A stretch of 64,000 bases of DNA, from the NCBI RefSeq assembly GCF_900091495.1, contig NZ_LT607413.1, positions 7,711,487-7,775,486 of the forward strand, read 5' to 3'. A program made the position numbers and the translations under genes. The stretch comes from Micromonospora echinospora. Its GTDB lineage: Bacteria > Actinomycetota > Actinomycetes > Mycobacteriales > Micromonosporaceae. Positions 41,357-49,608 of this stretch are shown piece after piece. Position 1 is the stretch's first letter, and every line of letters begins with the position of its first letter. The notes beneath the pieces were generated by a model, which searched no databases, was not told the DNA's origin, and saw nothing but the letters and a program-made list of their open reading frames with translations.

Positions 41357-42094
41357 GTGGGCCTGCGAATCTGGGAGACCGACCCGGAGTCGGAGCCGAA
41401 GCCCCGCCAGTCCTTCGCGAAGGACCTGGTCGGCCGCTTCCGCTCGGGCTACCAGGTCAACGACCGCCCGATGAGTCTCGAAAAGTGGCGGGTGACGACC
41501 GGGGACCCGGCCGTCGCCGCCGCGATCGTGGACCTGTTCGGGTCCGAGCGCGACTCGAAGCCGCAGGCGTGGGAGACGAAGGGTGAGGACAACCTCGAAG
41601 TCTTCACGTCCGCCCCACGCGTGAAGATCATCCTCGACGGTCCGAAGGCGATCCGTCAGGAGATGGTCCTCTGGGGCCGGAACACCGCCATCCGGCGGTG
41701 CGACGGCGTGGAACAGATCGGGGTCGACGCCGACGACAAGGCGAAGGGCTCGCCGTGCGAGTGCCCGGCGGGCTACCAGGACCGGAAGGACGCCGCGAAG
41801 TCGGGTCGGGGCTGTGCCCCCTCGATCACGACGTACTTCGCCCTGGCGGACGCGCCGGACCTCGGCCGCTTCAAGTTCAACAGCGGGTCGTGGTCGCTCG
41901 TGCGCGACATCGTGACCACCGAGAAGGCGCTGACCGAGATCGACGGCCCGGCGCTCGCCTGGCTGGGTCTCGAGGTCGTGGAGTACGAGGTGAAGGCGAC
42001 CGGCGCGAAGCGGTCCTTCACGAAGCCCGTCATCGACGTCATCGACGTCATCGGGGCCGCCCCGGTCGCCGAGGACGACGAACCGCCCTACTGA
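41357..42094 (+). CDS. phiC31 Gp3-like recombination directionality factor
   Basis: The 245-aa product (GTG 41357, AAGGAGG seven bases upstream) has VGLRIWETDPESEPKPRQSF, RFRSGYQVNDRPMSLEKWRVTTGDPAVAAAIVDLFG, KGEDNLEVFTSAPRVKIILDG, a Cys-rich central region (RRCDGVEQIG...PCECP...GRGCAPSITTYFAL) and KFNSGSWSLVRDIV. This matches my recall of the Gp3-like family, whose founder (244 aa) makes phiC31 integrase excise. Here it would partner the integrase at 7780. Upstream starts (TTG 41303, GTG 41315) lack a ribosome site. Confidence 0.65.
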   Translation: MGLRIWETDPESEPKPRQSFAKDLVGRFRSGYQVNDRPMSLEKWRVTTGDPAVAAAIVDLFGSERDSKPQAWETKGEDNLEVFTSAPRVKIILDGPKAIRQEMVLWGRNTAIRRCDGVEQIGVDADDKAKGSPCECPAGYQDRKDAAKSGRGCAPSITTYFALADAPDLGRFKFNSGSWSLVRDIVTTEKALTEIDGPALAWLGLEVVEYEVKATGAKRSFTKPVIDVIDVIGAAPVAEDDEPPY

Positions 42095-42105
42095 CCGACC
42101 CCGTA

Positions 42106-42118
42106 CGCTAAACGCTTA
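42106..42118. promoter_or_regulatory. Operator copy 5, half-conserved
   Basis: ACGCTAAACGCTTAC after the Gp3-like gene; only the left arm and centre are conserved. Confidence 0.4.
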
Positions 42119-42137
42119 CTGCAAGAGGGGAGGCCGC

Positions 42138-42173
42138 GTGACTGTCGACTTCGAGGACTTCGAGTGGAGCTGA
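42138..42173 (+). CDS. Possible 11-residue peptide
   Basis: GTG at 42138, preceded by AGGGGAGG, opens the frame VTVDFEDFEWS-stop. It might be a leader peptide, or chance. A terminator hairpin follows. Confidence 0.25.
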   Translation: MTVDFEDFEWS

Positions 42174-42203
42174 CCGACAACTGAGCTAGTCGAATGGCCT
42201 CGG

Positions 42204-42232
42204 GGCCGGGGTGCACTAAGTCTCCCCCGGCC
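42204..42232 (+). terminator. Terminator
   Basis: GGCCGGGG pairs with CCCCGGCC, with GCCTCGGGG repeats on both sides. Confidence 0.55.
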
Positions 42233-42263
42233 TCGGGGCCCTCTTCGTTTCTGGGAGGGAAAC

Positions 42264-42491
42264 GTGAGCATCCGACACACCGACCGCGCGCTGACCGGGA
42301 CCGTCAACGACGGCGAGGTCTCGACCCGCCTCGGATTCCGGCCCGGCGTTCAGATCCGCGCGGCGTCTCTGTACTTCCACCCCCGGACCGCGTCCGGCGC
42401 ACTGTCCATCACTGACCCGGCGGTCGCCGAGAGCCTGGCCGACGAGCTGCGCCGGGTCGCCGCGTACCTGCGTGGGGAGGACGTCCAGTGA
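42264..42491 (+). CDS. Small hypothetical protein
   Basis: The 75-aa product (RLGFRPGVQIRAASLYFHPRTASGALSITDPAVAESLADELRRVAAYLRGE) begins at a GTG after GGGAGGG. It has strands then a C-terminal helix. It opens a tight run of five genes with four-base overlaps. Function unknown. Confidence 0.6.
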   Translation: MSIRHTDRALTGTVNDGEVSTRLGFRPGVQIRAASLYFHPRTASGALSITDPAVAESLADELRRVAAYLRGEDVQ

Positions 42492-42688
42492 GCGCCCGCG
42501 AGCCGTATCTACCGCCTGCCATCTGGCGGGTTGTCGTGTCGGGCCGGTCCGGTTACCAGACCACGCCCGCGAGTCGGAACTACACCCGCGAGACCGAAGC
42601 GCGGGGCTACGCCGAGGCGCAGCGCGGGCGGGGCTACGGGGCCCGCCTCTTCCGGACCGAGCCAACCTGGACCGAGGTGACCGAATGA
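42488..42688 (+). CDS. Small hypothetical protein
   Basis: The 66-aa product (WRVVVSGRSGYQTTPASRNYTRETEARGYAEAQRGRGYGARLFRTE) is basic, with GTGA and ATGA overlaps on the two sides. No family recognised. Confidence 0.6.
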   Translation: MSAREPYLPPAIWRVVVSGRSGYQTTPASRNYTRETEARGYAEAQRGRGYGARLFRTEPTWTEVTE

Positions 42689-42906
42689 GCAGCACCAAAC
42701 GTGATTGGGTACCGCCTAACTCGCCCATGTTCCGGGCCGCCGCCTACGACGAGAACGGCCGATGCGTGGCGTCGACCGGCCCCTACGCGACCCGGGGGCC
42801 GGCGGCCCGGTCGCGGTCGCGCATCGCCCGGCGCGGCGTTGTCGTCCGGGTCGAGACGTGCCTTCCGGTCTGGGCACCTGTGCCCGGGACGGAGGTCGTG
42901 CGGTGA
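42685..42906 (+). CDS. Small hypothetical protein
   Basis: The 73-aa product (DWVPPNSPMFRAAAYDENGRCVASTGPYATRGPAARSRSRIARRGVVVRVETCLP) resembles the previous protein in its YxxRGxAARxR centre, suggesting the two are diverged relatives. It starts at ATG 42685 in ATGA overlap. Confidence 0.6.
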   Translation: MSSTKRDWVPPNSPMFRAAAYDENGRCVASTGPYATRGPAARSRSRIARRGVVVRVETCLPVWAPVPGTEVVR

Positions 42907-43124
42907 GCCCGGCCGCCCGCGACCGCGCGGCGCTTGCGGCCCTGAGCGCGGCTATGTGGGAGGGCCTGTTAACGGGCATCTCCCAGGGCGGCGACCCCGG
43001 GGCCCAGCTACAGGCCGCCCGCCGTCAGGGCCAGATCGTCTGTCCGTTCGACCACGCCATGCTCGACCCGGCCACCCCGGGTGGGGCGTTCGCCCGGTGC
43101 CCGCACTGCTGGGCGGCGCTGTGA
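42903..43124 (+). CDS. Small zinc-finger protein
   Basis: The 73-aa product has an N-terminal helix (RAALAALSAAMWEGLLTG) and a C-terminal CPFDH...CPHC zinc site. GTGA overlaps at both ends. It may bind nucleic acid. Confidence 0.65.
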   Translation: MSPAARDRAALAALSAAMWEGLLTGISQGGDPGAQLQAARRQGQIVCPFDHAMLDPATPGGAFARCPHCWAAL

Positions 43125-43576
43125 GCGCCGCGAAGGCGAAGGGGACCCGCTGGGAAACGGCCCTCGTTCGGTTCTTCCGGGCCGCGACGGTGCGGGCCTT
43201 CCGCCCGGCTCAGGAGGGTTTCCGGGACACCGGCGACCTTCACGGGCTCGACCCGTTCACCGGCCAGGCGAAGGACTGGACGAGCTGGCAGGCCGCGATC
43301 CGGGAAGGGCTCGACGGGGCCGAGAGGCAGCGTGTAAACGCCGGACAAAACTACGGGGTCGCGTTCGTGAAGCGGGCCCGCGCGTCGACCGGGCGCGGGT
43401 ACGCCGTGATGACGGTCGCGACGTTCGCCCGGGTGTTGCTGCGGCTGCGCCGGGCGGAAGCCCTCCTCGCCGAGCTGGCCGGGCCGTCGGACGTCTTCGC
43501 CGAGCACTGCGCCCAGACCGCCCGCGAGCTGACCGCCGACTTCGACGCGCTGGCGAAGTCCCGGACCGAGGAGTGA
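43121..43576 (+). CDS. Holliday-junction resolvase-like nuclease
   Basis: The 151-aa protein contains KGTRWETALVRFFRAATVRAFRPAQEGFRDTGDLHGLDPFTGQAKDWTSWQAAIREGLD. The E, GD and QAK motifs fit the PD-(D/E)XK fold of archaeal Hjc-type and actinophage resolvases. It would process replication or recombination intermediates. The start is GTG 43121. Confidence 0.72.
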   Translation: MSAAKAKGTRWETALVRFFRAATVRAFRPAQEGFRDTGDLHGLDPFTGQAKDWTSWQAAIREGLDGAERQRVNAGQNYGVAFVKRARASTGRGYAVMTVATFARVLLRLRRAEALLAELAGPSDVFAEHCAQTARELTADFDALAKSRTEE

Positions 43577-43603
43577 ACACCTAACCCCTTCCTGGCGCAT
43601 AGG
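43575..43603 (+). promoter_or_regulatory. Early promoter element 6
   Basis: GAACACC overlaps the resolvase stop; then 12 bp and GGCGCATAGG. The start is 50 bp downstream. Confidence 0.75.
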
Positions 43604-43652
43604 GGCTTTGACCGCCCAGCACCGGGCCCGCATCGAAACCAGGGAGCGAACC

Positions 43653-43811
43653 GTGAACGAGACCGAGACCACCACCACCGAGACCGCCGCGACCCCGAAG
43701 GAGGTCCGGGCCTGGGCGAAGGCGAACGGCCACAACATCGGCGACCGGGGCCGGGTCTCGCAGGCGATCAAGGACGCCTTCACCGCCGCGACCGACCGTC
43801 AGGTCGCCTGA
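43653..43811 (+). CDS. Mini-Lsr2: isolated Lsr2 DNA-binding domain
   Basis: The 52-aa product consists of an acidic Thr/Glu-rich start and PKEVRAWAKANGHNIGDRGRVSQAIKDAFTAA, which matches the C-terminal AT-hook-like DNA-binding domain of Lsr2 (WAKANG...DRGR). The N-terminal oligomerisation domain of Lsr2 is absent. Lsr2 silences foreign DNA in actinobacteria; a lone DNA-binding domain could compete for its sites. The GTG at 43653 follows GGGAG; the upstream TTG at 43608 is less likely. Confidence 0.78.
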   Translation: MNETETTTTETAATPKEVRAWAKANGHNIGDRGRVSQAIKDAFTAATDRQVA

Positions 43812-43831
43812 CCCACCCCGCACCGCAGAGA

Positions 43832-43858
43832 GCCCCCGGCCACGCGCCGGGGGCTTTT
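43832..43858 (+). terminator. Terminator
   Basis: GCCCCCGGC pairs with GCCGGGGGC and is followed by TTTT. Confidence 0.8.
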
Positions 43859-43873
43859 GCATTTCTGGGCCCT

Positions 43874-43902
43874 GAACACCGCCCGCCCCGCTGGCGCATA
43901 GG
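43874..43902 (+). promoter_or_regulatory. Early promoter element 7
   Basis: GAACACC, 12 bp, GGCGCATAGG. The start is 32 bp downstream, the shortest leader in the set. Confidence 0.75.
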
Positions 43903-43933
43903 GCCCGCGTCCATCTCCGACCGAGGAGGGCCG

Positions 43934-44149
43934 ATGCCAACCCCGAAGTACGCCCCGCCCCGCGAGTCCGACGGCCTGAAGCCGTACGTCCTGAAGTACC
44001 GGCATTTCACGTTCGAGAGTCACCGCATCGTGTGGGCCGCGACCCTGGCCGCCGCGAAGTGCGAGCACGTCCCGGGCCGCCGGCCCCCGCTGTCCTACTA
44101 CCACGTTCGCCGCGCCACCCCGGCCGACATGGAGGCTTACGCCCGATGA
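43934..44149 (+). CDS. Small protein ahead of the primase
   Basis: The 71-aa product (YVLKYRHFTFESHRIVWAATLAAAKCEHVPGRRPPLSYYHVRRATPADMEAYAR) is coupled to the primase-helicase gene by ATGA overlap. GAGGAGGG precedes its ATG. No family recognised. Confidence 0.65.
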   Translation: MPTPKYAPPRESDGLKPYVLKYRHFTFESHRIVWAATLAAAKCEHVPGRRPPLSYYHVRRATPADMEAYAR

Positions 44150-46695
44150 CGCTGACCGAATTCCTCTCCCGCTTCGCCGAGGTAACCGAAGAGGCGGACG
44201 GCTGGCTCGTCCCCTGCCCAGCGCACGACGACTCTCGGCCGTCCCTGCGGGTCGCGGTCGGCGAGTCCGGCGCGGTGCTGCTCAAGTGCCGGGCCGGCTG
44301 CGCGACGGTCACGGTCGACGCGGACGGCCGGGTACGCCCCGGGGCGGTCCTGCTCGCCCTGGGCATGTCCGTGGCCGAGCTGACCAACATCGACACCACC
44401 GACGCCCCCGTTCGGGCGACGTCGACCAGCACCCCGGCCAGCCCTGCGGCGGTCGCGGCGCTGGCCGCACAGCTCGACGCGTGGACCGCCGCGCTGTGGA
44501 ACGGGTCCGACCCGGCGACCGCCGACGCCGCCTTCACGTACGCCCGCGACCGGTTCGGGCTCGACGTGGACGACATGACGCGCGTCGGCCTGGGCGTCGC
44601 CGAGCGGGCCGTGTACGACGAAGAGGGGAAGCTGATCCGGGGCCTGCCCGGCGGGCCCCGTCTCGTCGTGCCATTCCGTGACCGCGACGGCGTCCCGCGT
44701 GGCTACCAGGCTCGCGCGCTCGACCCGTCCGCCCGGGTGCGGTGGCTGGGCGCGAAGTCGCCGTCGGGCGAGTCCTGGGCGAAGGTCGGCTTCCTGCCGG
44801 GCGAGTCCGGCTGGCCCGAGGTCATCGTGACCGAGGGGCCCGGCGACGGCCTGACCGCGTGCGCGACCGGCTATGACGTCGCGGTCGTCCGGGGTGCGGG
44901 CCTGGCCGTCACCGTGGCGGACGAGGTCGCCGAAATGGCCGCCGGTCGTCCGGTCGTGGTCTGCGGCGACGCGGACGCGGCCGGCGACCGGTTCTCGCGT
45001 CTGCTCTGCGCCGAGCTGGCGAAGCGTGGCCTCTCGGCCCGGTCGGTTCGGCCGCCGGTCGACGGCGACGACCTGACCGACTGGCGGGCCCGGGGCCCCG
45101 AGGTGTTCGCGACGGACTTCATCCGGGCGGTTACCAACTCGCAGGACCCCGGCGGGCTGAAGACCCGGCTCAACGCCTGGACGGATGCCGACCTGACCGA
45201 GGTCGCGTCTGCCCGCCGGCTGAAGGATCACTTCGAGGCGGGCGGGTCCGGCGTGAAGTACAGCCCTGAGGCTGGCTTCTTCATCCTGCGCGGCGGCGTG
45301 TGGCGTGCGGACAAGCTGGACGAGGTCCGGACGGCCGCCCAGGACGTCGCCGCATCGATCTGGGTCGAATCCGCGGAATTGACCGAGGCACTGAAGGAGG
45401 TCCTGAAGGCGGGCGACAAGGAGGAGGCGAAGGAGCTTGCCGCCCGGGTGGGGAAGCTGAAGTCGTTCGCGAAGGCCGCGAACAGCTCGAAGGGCATCGA
45501 CGCGATGGTCCGCGAGCTGAAGGCGCTACGCGGTGTCGCCGTCGACTTCGAGGACTTCGACCGGCACCATCACCTGCTCGCCGTGCGGAATGGCGTGGTC
45601 GACCTGCGGACGGGTCGCCTTCTCCCCCACGACCCGGACCTTCTCCTGACCCGGCGTGTGGACCTGGACTACGACCCCGACGCGGTCTGCCCGCGCTGGG
45701 AAGCCTTCCTGCGGGAGGTCTTCCCGTACGACCGGCACGCGGGCCTGCCGGACTACATGCGCCGGCTGGTCGGCTACGGGATCACCGGGGAGACCGGCGA
45801 ACAGTGCTTCGTCGTCCACCACGGCGGGGGCGCGAACGGGAAGAGCGTTTACACGGACACGCTGACCGAGGTCTTCCGCGAGCTGGTCGTGACCACCCCC
45901 TTTTCGACCTTCGAGGAGAAATCGAGCGGCGGCATCCCGAACGACCTCGCCGCGCTGAAGGGTGCCCGGCTGGTCTTCGCCGCCGAGGGTGAGCAGGGCA
46001 AGCCGATGGCCGAGGCGGTCCTGAAGCGGGTCACCGGGCGGGACAGCATCTCGGCGCGGTTCATGCGGAAGGAGTTCTTCGAGTTCCGGCCGACGTTCCT
46101 CCTTCAGCTCGCTACCAACTTCAAACCGCAGTTCCGGGGCCAGGACGAGGGCCTGTGGCGTCGCGTGAAGCTGGTCCCCTGGGAGCGGTACTTCAAGCCG
46201 GAAGAGCGGGATCACAAGCTCGGGGACAAGCTGCTCGCCGAGGCCGCCGGCATCCTCGCCTGGGCGGTCGCCGGGGCGGTCGAGTGGTACCGGGACGGCC
46301 TGGGCGACCCGGCCGCGATCGTGGACGCGACGAAGGAGTACCGGGCGACTTCGGACGCACTTACCGGCTTCCTGCCGGGCGTCCTGGTGACCGACCCGGA
46401 CGGGAAGGTGACCGCCAAGGTCGTATGGGACTCCTACCGCCAGTGGACCGAGGACGAGGCCCTTCCCGGCAAAGAGCGCTGGACCCGGAAGTCGCTCTTC
46501 GCCGCGCTCGAAGAGCGGAAGGCGACGAAGAAGCGGTCAAACATCGGGGTGATCTTCGAGGGGCTACGCCTGGCCCGGCCGTCCGACCAGACCGCCGAAG
46601 AAAGTTCCGCCGAGGAGAGAACACCTTCGGGCCCGCTGGCGCATAGGGAGAGCGACACCCCGACCGCCGGCCCTTCGCTGGACGACGTCTTCTAG
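44146..46695 (+). CDS. Primase-helicase, Toprim plus SF3
   Basis: The 849-aa protein is a complete phage primase-helicase. It has a CHC2-like zinc site (Cys24, His27, Cys48, Cys52), a Toprim core (VIVTEGPGDGL, VVCGDADAAGD), a D5-type N-terminal helicase region (DFDRHHHLLAVRNGVVDLRTGRL) and an SF3 helicase with Walker A GGGANGKS (560-567) and LVFAAEGEQG. It makes primers and unwinds DNA at phage forks, as in phiC31-like phages. Early promoter 8 lies within its last codons. ATGA overlap upstream. Confidence 0.92.
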   Translation: MTLTEFLSRFAEVTEEADGWLVPCPAHDDSRPSLRVAVGESGAVLLKCRAGCATVTVDADGRVRPGAVLLALGMSVAELTNIDTTDAPVRATSTSTPASPAAVAALAAQLDAWTAALWNGSDPATADAAFTYARDRFGLDVDDMTRVGLGVAERAVYDEEGKLIRGLPGGPRLVVPFRDRDGVPRGYQARALDPSARVRWLGAKSPSGESWAKVGFLPGESGWPEVIVTEGPGDGLTACATGYDVAVVRGAGLAVTVADEVAEMAAGRPVVVCGDADAAGDRFSRLLCAELAKRGLSARSVRPPVDGDDLTDWRARGPEVFATDFIRAVTNSQDPGGLKTRLNAWTDADLTEVASARRLKDHFEAGGSGVKYSPEAGFFILRGGVWRADKLDEVRTAAQDVAASIWVESAELTEALKEVLKAGDKEEAKELAARVGKLKSFAKAANSSKGIDAMVRELKALRGVAVDFEDFDRHHHLLAVRNGVVDLRTGRLLPHDPDLLLTRRVDLDYDPDAVCPRWEAFLREVFPYDRHAGLPDYMRRLVGYGITGETGEQCFVVHHGGGANGKSVYTDTLTEVFRELVVTTPFSTFEEKSSGGIPNDLAALKGARLVFAAEGEQGKPMAEAVLKRVTGRDSISARFMRKEFFEFRPTFLLQLATNFKPQFRGQDEGLWRRVKLVPWERYFKPEERDHKLGDKLLAEAAGILAWAVAGAVEWYRDGLGDPAAIVDATKEYRATSDALTGFLPGVLVTDPDGKVTAKVVWDSYRQWTEDEALPGKERWTRKSLFAALEERKATKKRSNIGVIFEGLRLARPSDQTAEESSAEERTPSGPLAHRESDTPTAGPSLDDVF
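46619..46647 (+). promoter_or_regulatory. Early promoter element 8, inside the primase gene
   Basis: GAACACC, 12 bp, GGCGCATAGG. It lies in the coding end of the primase-helicase and drives the gene starting 58 bp downstream. Confidence 0.7.
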
Positions 46696-46704
46696 GAGCG
46701 ACCC

Positions 46705-46872
46705 ATGGAACGCAAGCCGTACCGCGTGTTCGTCGGTGGACCCGACGACTACGAATCCCGTACCGACGTCCTGCTCACCGAGGACGAGGCCGACGTGATC
46801 CGTTTCGTCGCCGACCGGCTGAACGACCCGGTGCTGCGCCGGCCACACCTGACGATCGAGGAGGCCGCGTGA
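46705..46872 (+). CDS. Small hypothetical protein
   Basis: The 55-aa product MERKPYRVFVGGPDDYESR... ends RPHLTIEEAA and is acidic. TAGGAG precedes the ATG, and the end overlaps the next gene (GTGA). The product has a strand followed by a helix (LTEDEADVIRFVADRLND). Function unknown. Confidence 0.6.
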   Translation: MERKPYRVFVGGPDDYESRTDVLLTEDEADVIRFVADRLNDPVLRRPHLTIEEAA

Positions 46873-47486
46873 CCTCGCCGGATGACCTGGCGGCGTACGT
46901 CGCTGAAGTGCAACGGCACGCGTTCACCCCACCTGATGACGCCCTGGTAGGGACCTACGCCGGGTCGGACGACCGGGGCCCGGCCGACGACTGCGGCGTC
47001 CGAGGCGGGTGCGGGGCCTGCCCCCTGTTCGCCGCGAACGTGTGCGGTGACCCCGCGCCGGACCCGCTCGCTGCGGGCGACTACCCGCGCGGCTGGACCG
47101 TCGACCACGTCCGGCCGTTGGCCGAGGCCGGCGACCTGTGCAACCTGGTCCCGTCGCCGTCCGCACCGCGTACCGGCCCGCTCTGCGGGTCGTGTGACGC
47201 GGGCCTTCCGATGGGTTGCGCCTGTCCGCCCCCGGCCCGCTTCGAGGTCAACGGCGCGGGTGTCGTGACCGACCGCGCGTCGACCGAATGGGCGTTCCGC
47301 GAGTACACCCGTCCGTGGGCCGAGGAGGTCGCCCGTCGGGCCGCCGAGTTCGGGAAGGCGTGGGCGGAGGTCTTCGCCGTCGCCGAGGCCGCCGGGGTGC
47401 TGGTCGACCCGGACGCCCCGGACGTCGACCCGGCCGAGCCCCGCCCGGACGGCGCGGGGTGCTGCGGGGGTGGGTGCGGTGGCTGA
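46869..47486 (+). CDS. Cysteine-rich hypothetical protein
   Basis: The 205-aa product has a cluster CGVRGGCGACPLFAANVCG, then GPLCGSCDAGLPMGCACPP, and a final CCGGGCGG. This many Cys suggests two or more zinc or metal sites. A WTVDHVRPLAEAGDLCNLVPSPS segment has a loose HNH-like look, but the catalytic set is incomplete. It starts with GTG in overlap. Confidence 0.6.
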   Translation: MTSPDDLAAYVAEVQRHAFTPPDDALVGTYAGSDDRGPADDCGVRGGCGACPLFAANVCGDPAPDPLAAGDYPRGWTVDHVRPLAEAGDLCNLVPSPSAPRTGPLCGSCDAGLPMGCACPPPARFEVNGAGVVTDRASTEWAFREYTRPWAEEVARRAAEFGKAWAEVFAVAEAAGVLVDPDAPDVDPAEPRPDGAGCCGGGCGG

Positions 47487-47568
47487 CTTCCTGCTCACTG
47501 TCCTGCTACTACTGTCCGCCGTTGCGCTCGGCGCGGTGCTCATGTCGGCGCTGCTGGGCGACGACTGA
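47479..47568 (+). CDS. 29-residue membrane peptide
   Basis: The frame VADFLLTVLLLLSAVALGAV... is almost entirely one membrane helix and ends LLGDD. Its GTG at 47479 overlaps the end of the Cys-rich gene. Small single-helix phage proteins of this type often interfere with host membrane processes. Confidence 0.5.
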   Translation: MADFLLTVLLLLSAVALGAVLMSALLGDD

Positions 47569-47581
47569 CCCACCCGACCCG

Positions 47582-47622
47582 CTGAAGGGCCGTCACTCCA
47601 CACCGGAGCGGCGGCCCTTCAG
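47582..47622 (+). terminator. Terminator
   Basis: CTGAAGGGCCG pairs perfectly with CGGCCCTTCAG, just upstream of the polymerase gene. Confidence 0.7.
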
Positions 47623-47646
47623 CCGTACCCGAAAGGAGGCGTCCGA

Positions 47647-49560
47647 GTGCTGACCCTGACGCATTCCGTCGGCGGGACGACCGTCGGCATTCACTTCCCC
47701 GAGCGGGCCGAGGACATGGACGGCTTCCGGGCCTTCCTGGCGGGCGGGGACAAGGTTCTCGCCTTTGACACCGAGGGCACCGGCTTGGACATCTTCAGCC
47801 CCGGGCACCGGCTGCGCTTGGCGCAGTTCGGCAACGGGCGCGAGGCGTGGGTCTTGCGGACGGACATGTTCGCCGCCGAGGCCGCCGCCGCGCTGCGGCA
47901 GCCCCGGCCGTACGTCATGCACAATGCGCCGTTCGACCTGCTGACCGTCGATCGGCACCTGGGCGTACGGCTCGAAGAGCTGGGCGGGCGCACGTTCGAC
48001 ACGCGCGTCCTGGCTCACCTGCTCGACCCGCGCTCGCCGCAGGAAGGCGGGATCGGGCTCGGCCTGAAGCCGCTCAGCGCGGTCTACGTCGACCCGGACG
48101 CCCCGGACACGCAGGACGGCTTGACGGCGGTGTTCCGCTCGCTCGGCCTGACGAAGGCGACCGGCTGGGCGGGTATCCCGATCGATCAGGAAACCTACGT
48201 CCGGTACGCGGGGCTCGACGTGATCCTGACTCACCGGCTCTTCCGCGAGCTGGGGCCGATGGTCCGGGACGTCGGGCTCGACCACCTGTCGAAGTTCGAG
48301 CATCACCTTCAGGTACTCCTCGCGATCCTTCAGCGTCGCGGGTTCCGGCTGGACGTGCCCTACGTGGAACGGCTGCGCGCGGACTTGCTCGCCGAGGCCG
48401 AGGAGTTTAAACGGGTCGCCCGCCGGTACGGCGTCGAGAACGTGAACAGCACCGCCCAGGTCGCCGCCGCGCTGGCCGCGATGGGCGAGACGATGAACGA
48501 GCGGACGGCGTCCGGGGCCCCGAAGGTCGACAAGGGGGTGTTGTTGCCGCTGGCGGACCTCTCGCTCGGCTGGGAACGGCTGGACGTCCGGACGCCGAAC
48601 CCGCTGGCCGACGCGGTGGTCCGCAGCAAGCGGGCCGAGAAGTGGGCGACCGCGTACGCGGAAGCCTTCCTCGATCTGCGCGACGCGGACGACCGGCTTC
48701 ATCCGATGATCGGGGCGCTTCAGGCCCGGACGGCGCGCATGTCGATCAGCCGGCCCCCGCTTCAGCAACTTCCGTCGTCCGACTGGCGGGTCCGGCGGGC
48801 GTTCGTCGCGGACCCGGGGCAAACGATCATCGCGGCCGACTATCAGGCGGTTGAAATGCGGGTTCTCGCCGCGCTGGCGGACGTCAAGAAGATGAAGGAG
48901 GCGATCCTAGCCGGCGAGGACCTTCACACCTTCACAGCGCGCTTGGCGCTCGGCGAAGAGGTCTGGGCCTCGCTGACGGGGCCGGAGAAGAAGCGCTTCC
49001 GGAAGCTCTTCAAGGGCGCGGGCTTCGGGAAGGTCTACGGCGGCGGGGCTACCACGCTGGCCCGACAGACCGGCTCGACGGTCGAGGCTATGAAGCGGGT
49101 TATCGCGCAGTACGACGCGGTTTACCCCGAAATCAAGCGCTACTCCCGCCGGCTGATGGAGCGGGCCGAGTTCGGCCGCCGCGAGGTCGTGACCCCGTCC
49201 GGGCGGCATCTGCCGCTCGACCGGGACCGGCTCTACGCGGCGACGAACTACGTCGTCCAGAGCACCGCCCGCGACCTGCTCGCACAGGCGGTCGTGGACA
49301 TCTTCGCCGCCGGCCTCGGGGACCACCTGCTACTCCCCGTACATGACGAGCTGATCGCCCAGGCCCCGACAGCGGACGCCGAGGAGGTTATCCGGGAGAT
49401 CGGGCGGGCGATGGAGTCGACCTTCTACGGCGTCCGGATCGAGTCCGACCCGGACGTCTACGGGGCGAGCTGGGGCCACGGCTACGGCTGCGCCGTGAAG
49501 GACGGGACTTGCACGGTCCGCACGGACCATCCGAGGAAGCACGGCGTTGCACACGCCTGA
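47647..49560 (+). CDS. DNA polymerase, family A with 3'-5' exonuclease
   Basis: The 637-aa protein has an exonuclease domain (AFDTEGTGLD with Asp41 and Glu43; VMHNAPFDLLTVDRHL; YAGLDVILTHRLF) and a polymerase domain with motif A ADYQAVEMRVLAAL (Asp398), the O-helix KRFRKLFKGAGFGKVYGG and motif C VHDEL (Asp567). It lacks a 5'-3' exonuclease. It replicates the phage genome with the primase-helicase. The GTG follows AAAGGAGG. Confidence 0.93.
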   Translation: MLTLTHSVGGTTVGIHFPERAEDMDGFRAFLAGGDKVLAFDTEGTGLDIFSPGHRLRLAQFGNGREAWVLRTDMFAAEAAAALRQPRPYVMHNAPFDLLTVDRHLGVRLEELGGRTFDTRVLAHLLDPRSPQEGGIGLGLKPLSAVYVDPDAPDTQDGLTAVFRSLGLTKATGWAGIPIDQETYVRYAGLDVILTHRLFRELGPMVRDVGLDHLSKFEHHLQVLLAILQRRGFRLDVPYVERLRADLLAEAEEFKRVARRYGVENVNSTAQVAAALAAMGETMNERTASGAPKVDKGVLLPLADLSLGWERLDVRTPNPLADAVVRSKRAEKWATAYAEAFLDLRDADDRLHPMIGALQARTARMSISRPPLQQLPSSDWRVRRAFVADPGQTIIAADYQAVEMRVLAALADVKKMKEAILAGEDLHTFTARLALGEEVWASLTGPEKKRFRKLFKGAGFGKVYGGGATTLARQTGSTVEAMKRVIAQYDAVYPEIKRYSRRLMERAEFGRREVVTPSGRHLPLDRDRLYAATNYVVQSTARDLLAQAVVDIFAAGLGDHLLLPVHDELIAQAPTADAEEVIREIGRAMESTFYGVRIESDPDVYGASWGHGYGCAVKDGTCTVRTDHPRKHGVAHA

Positions 49561-49608
49561 CGATCTCGAACACATGTACGATTCACCTCCTCACGAAGGG
49601 GCGCGACC

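Noticed and set aside
46869..47486. HNH nuclease call for the Cys-rich protein
   Set aside because: WTVDHVRPL resembles an HNH core, but the downstream Asn/His set and paired Cys spacing do not fit well enough.
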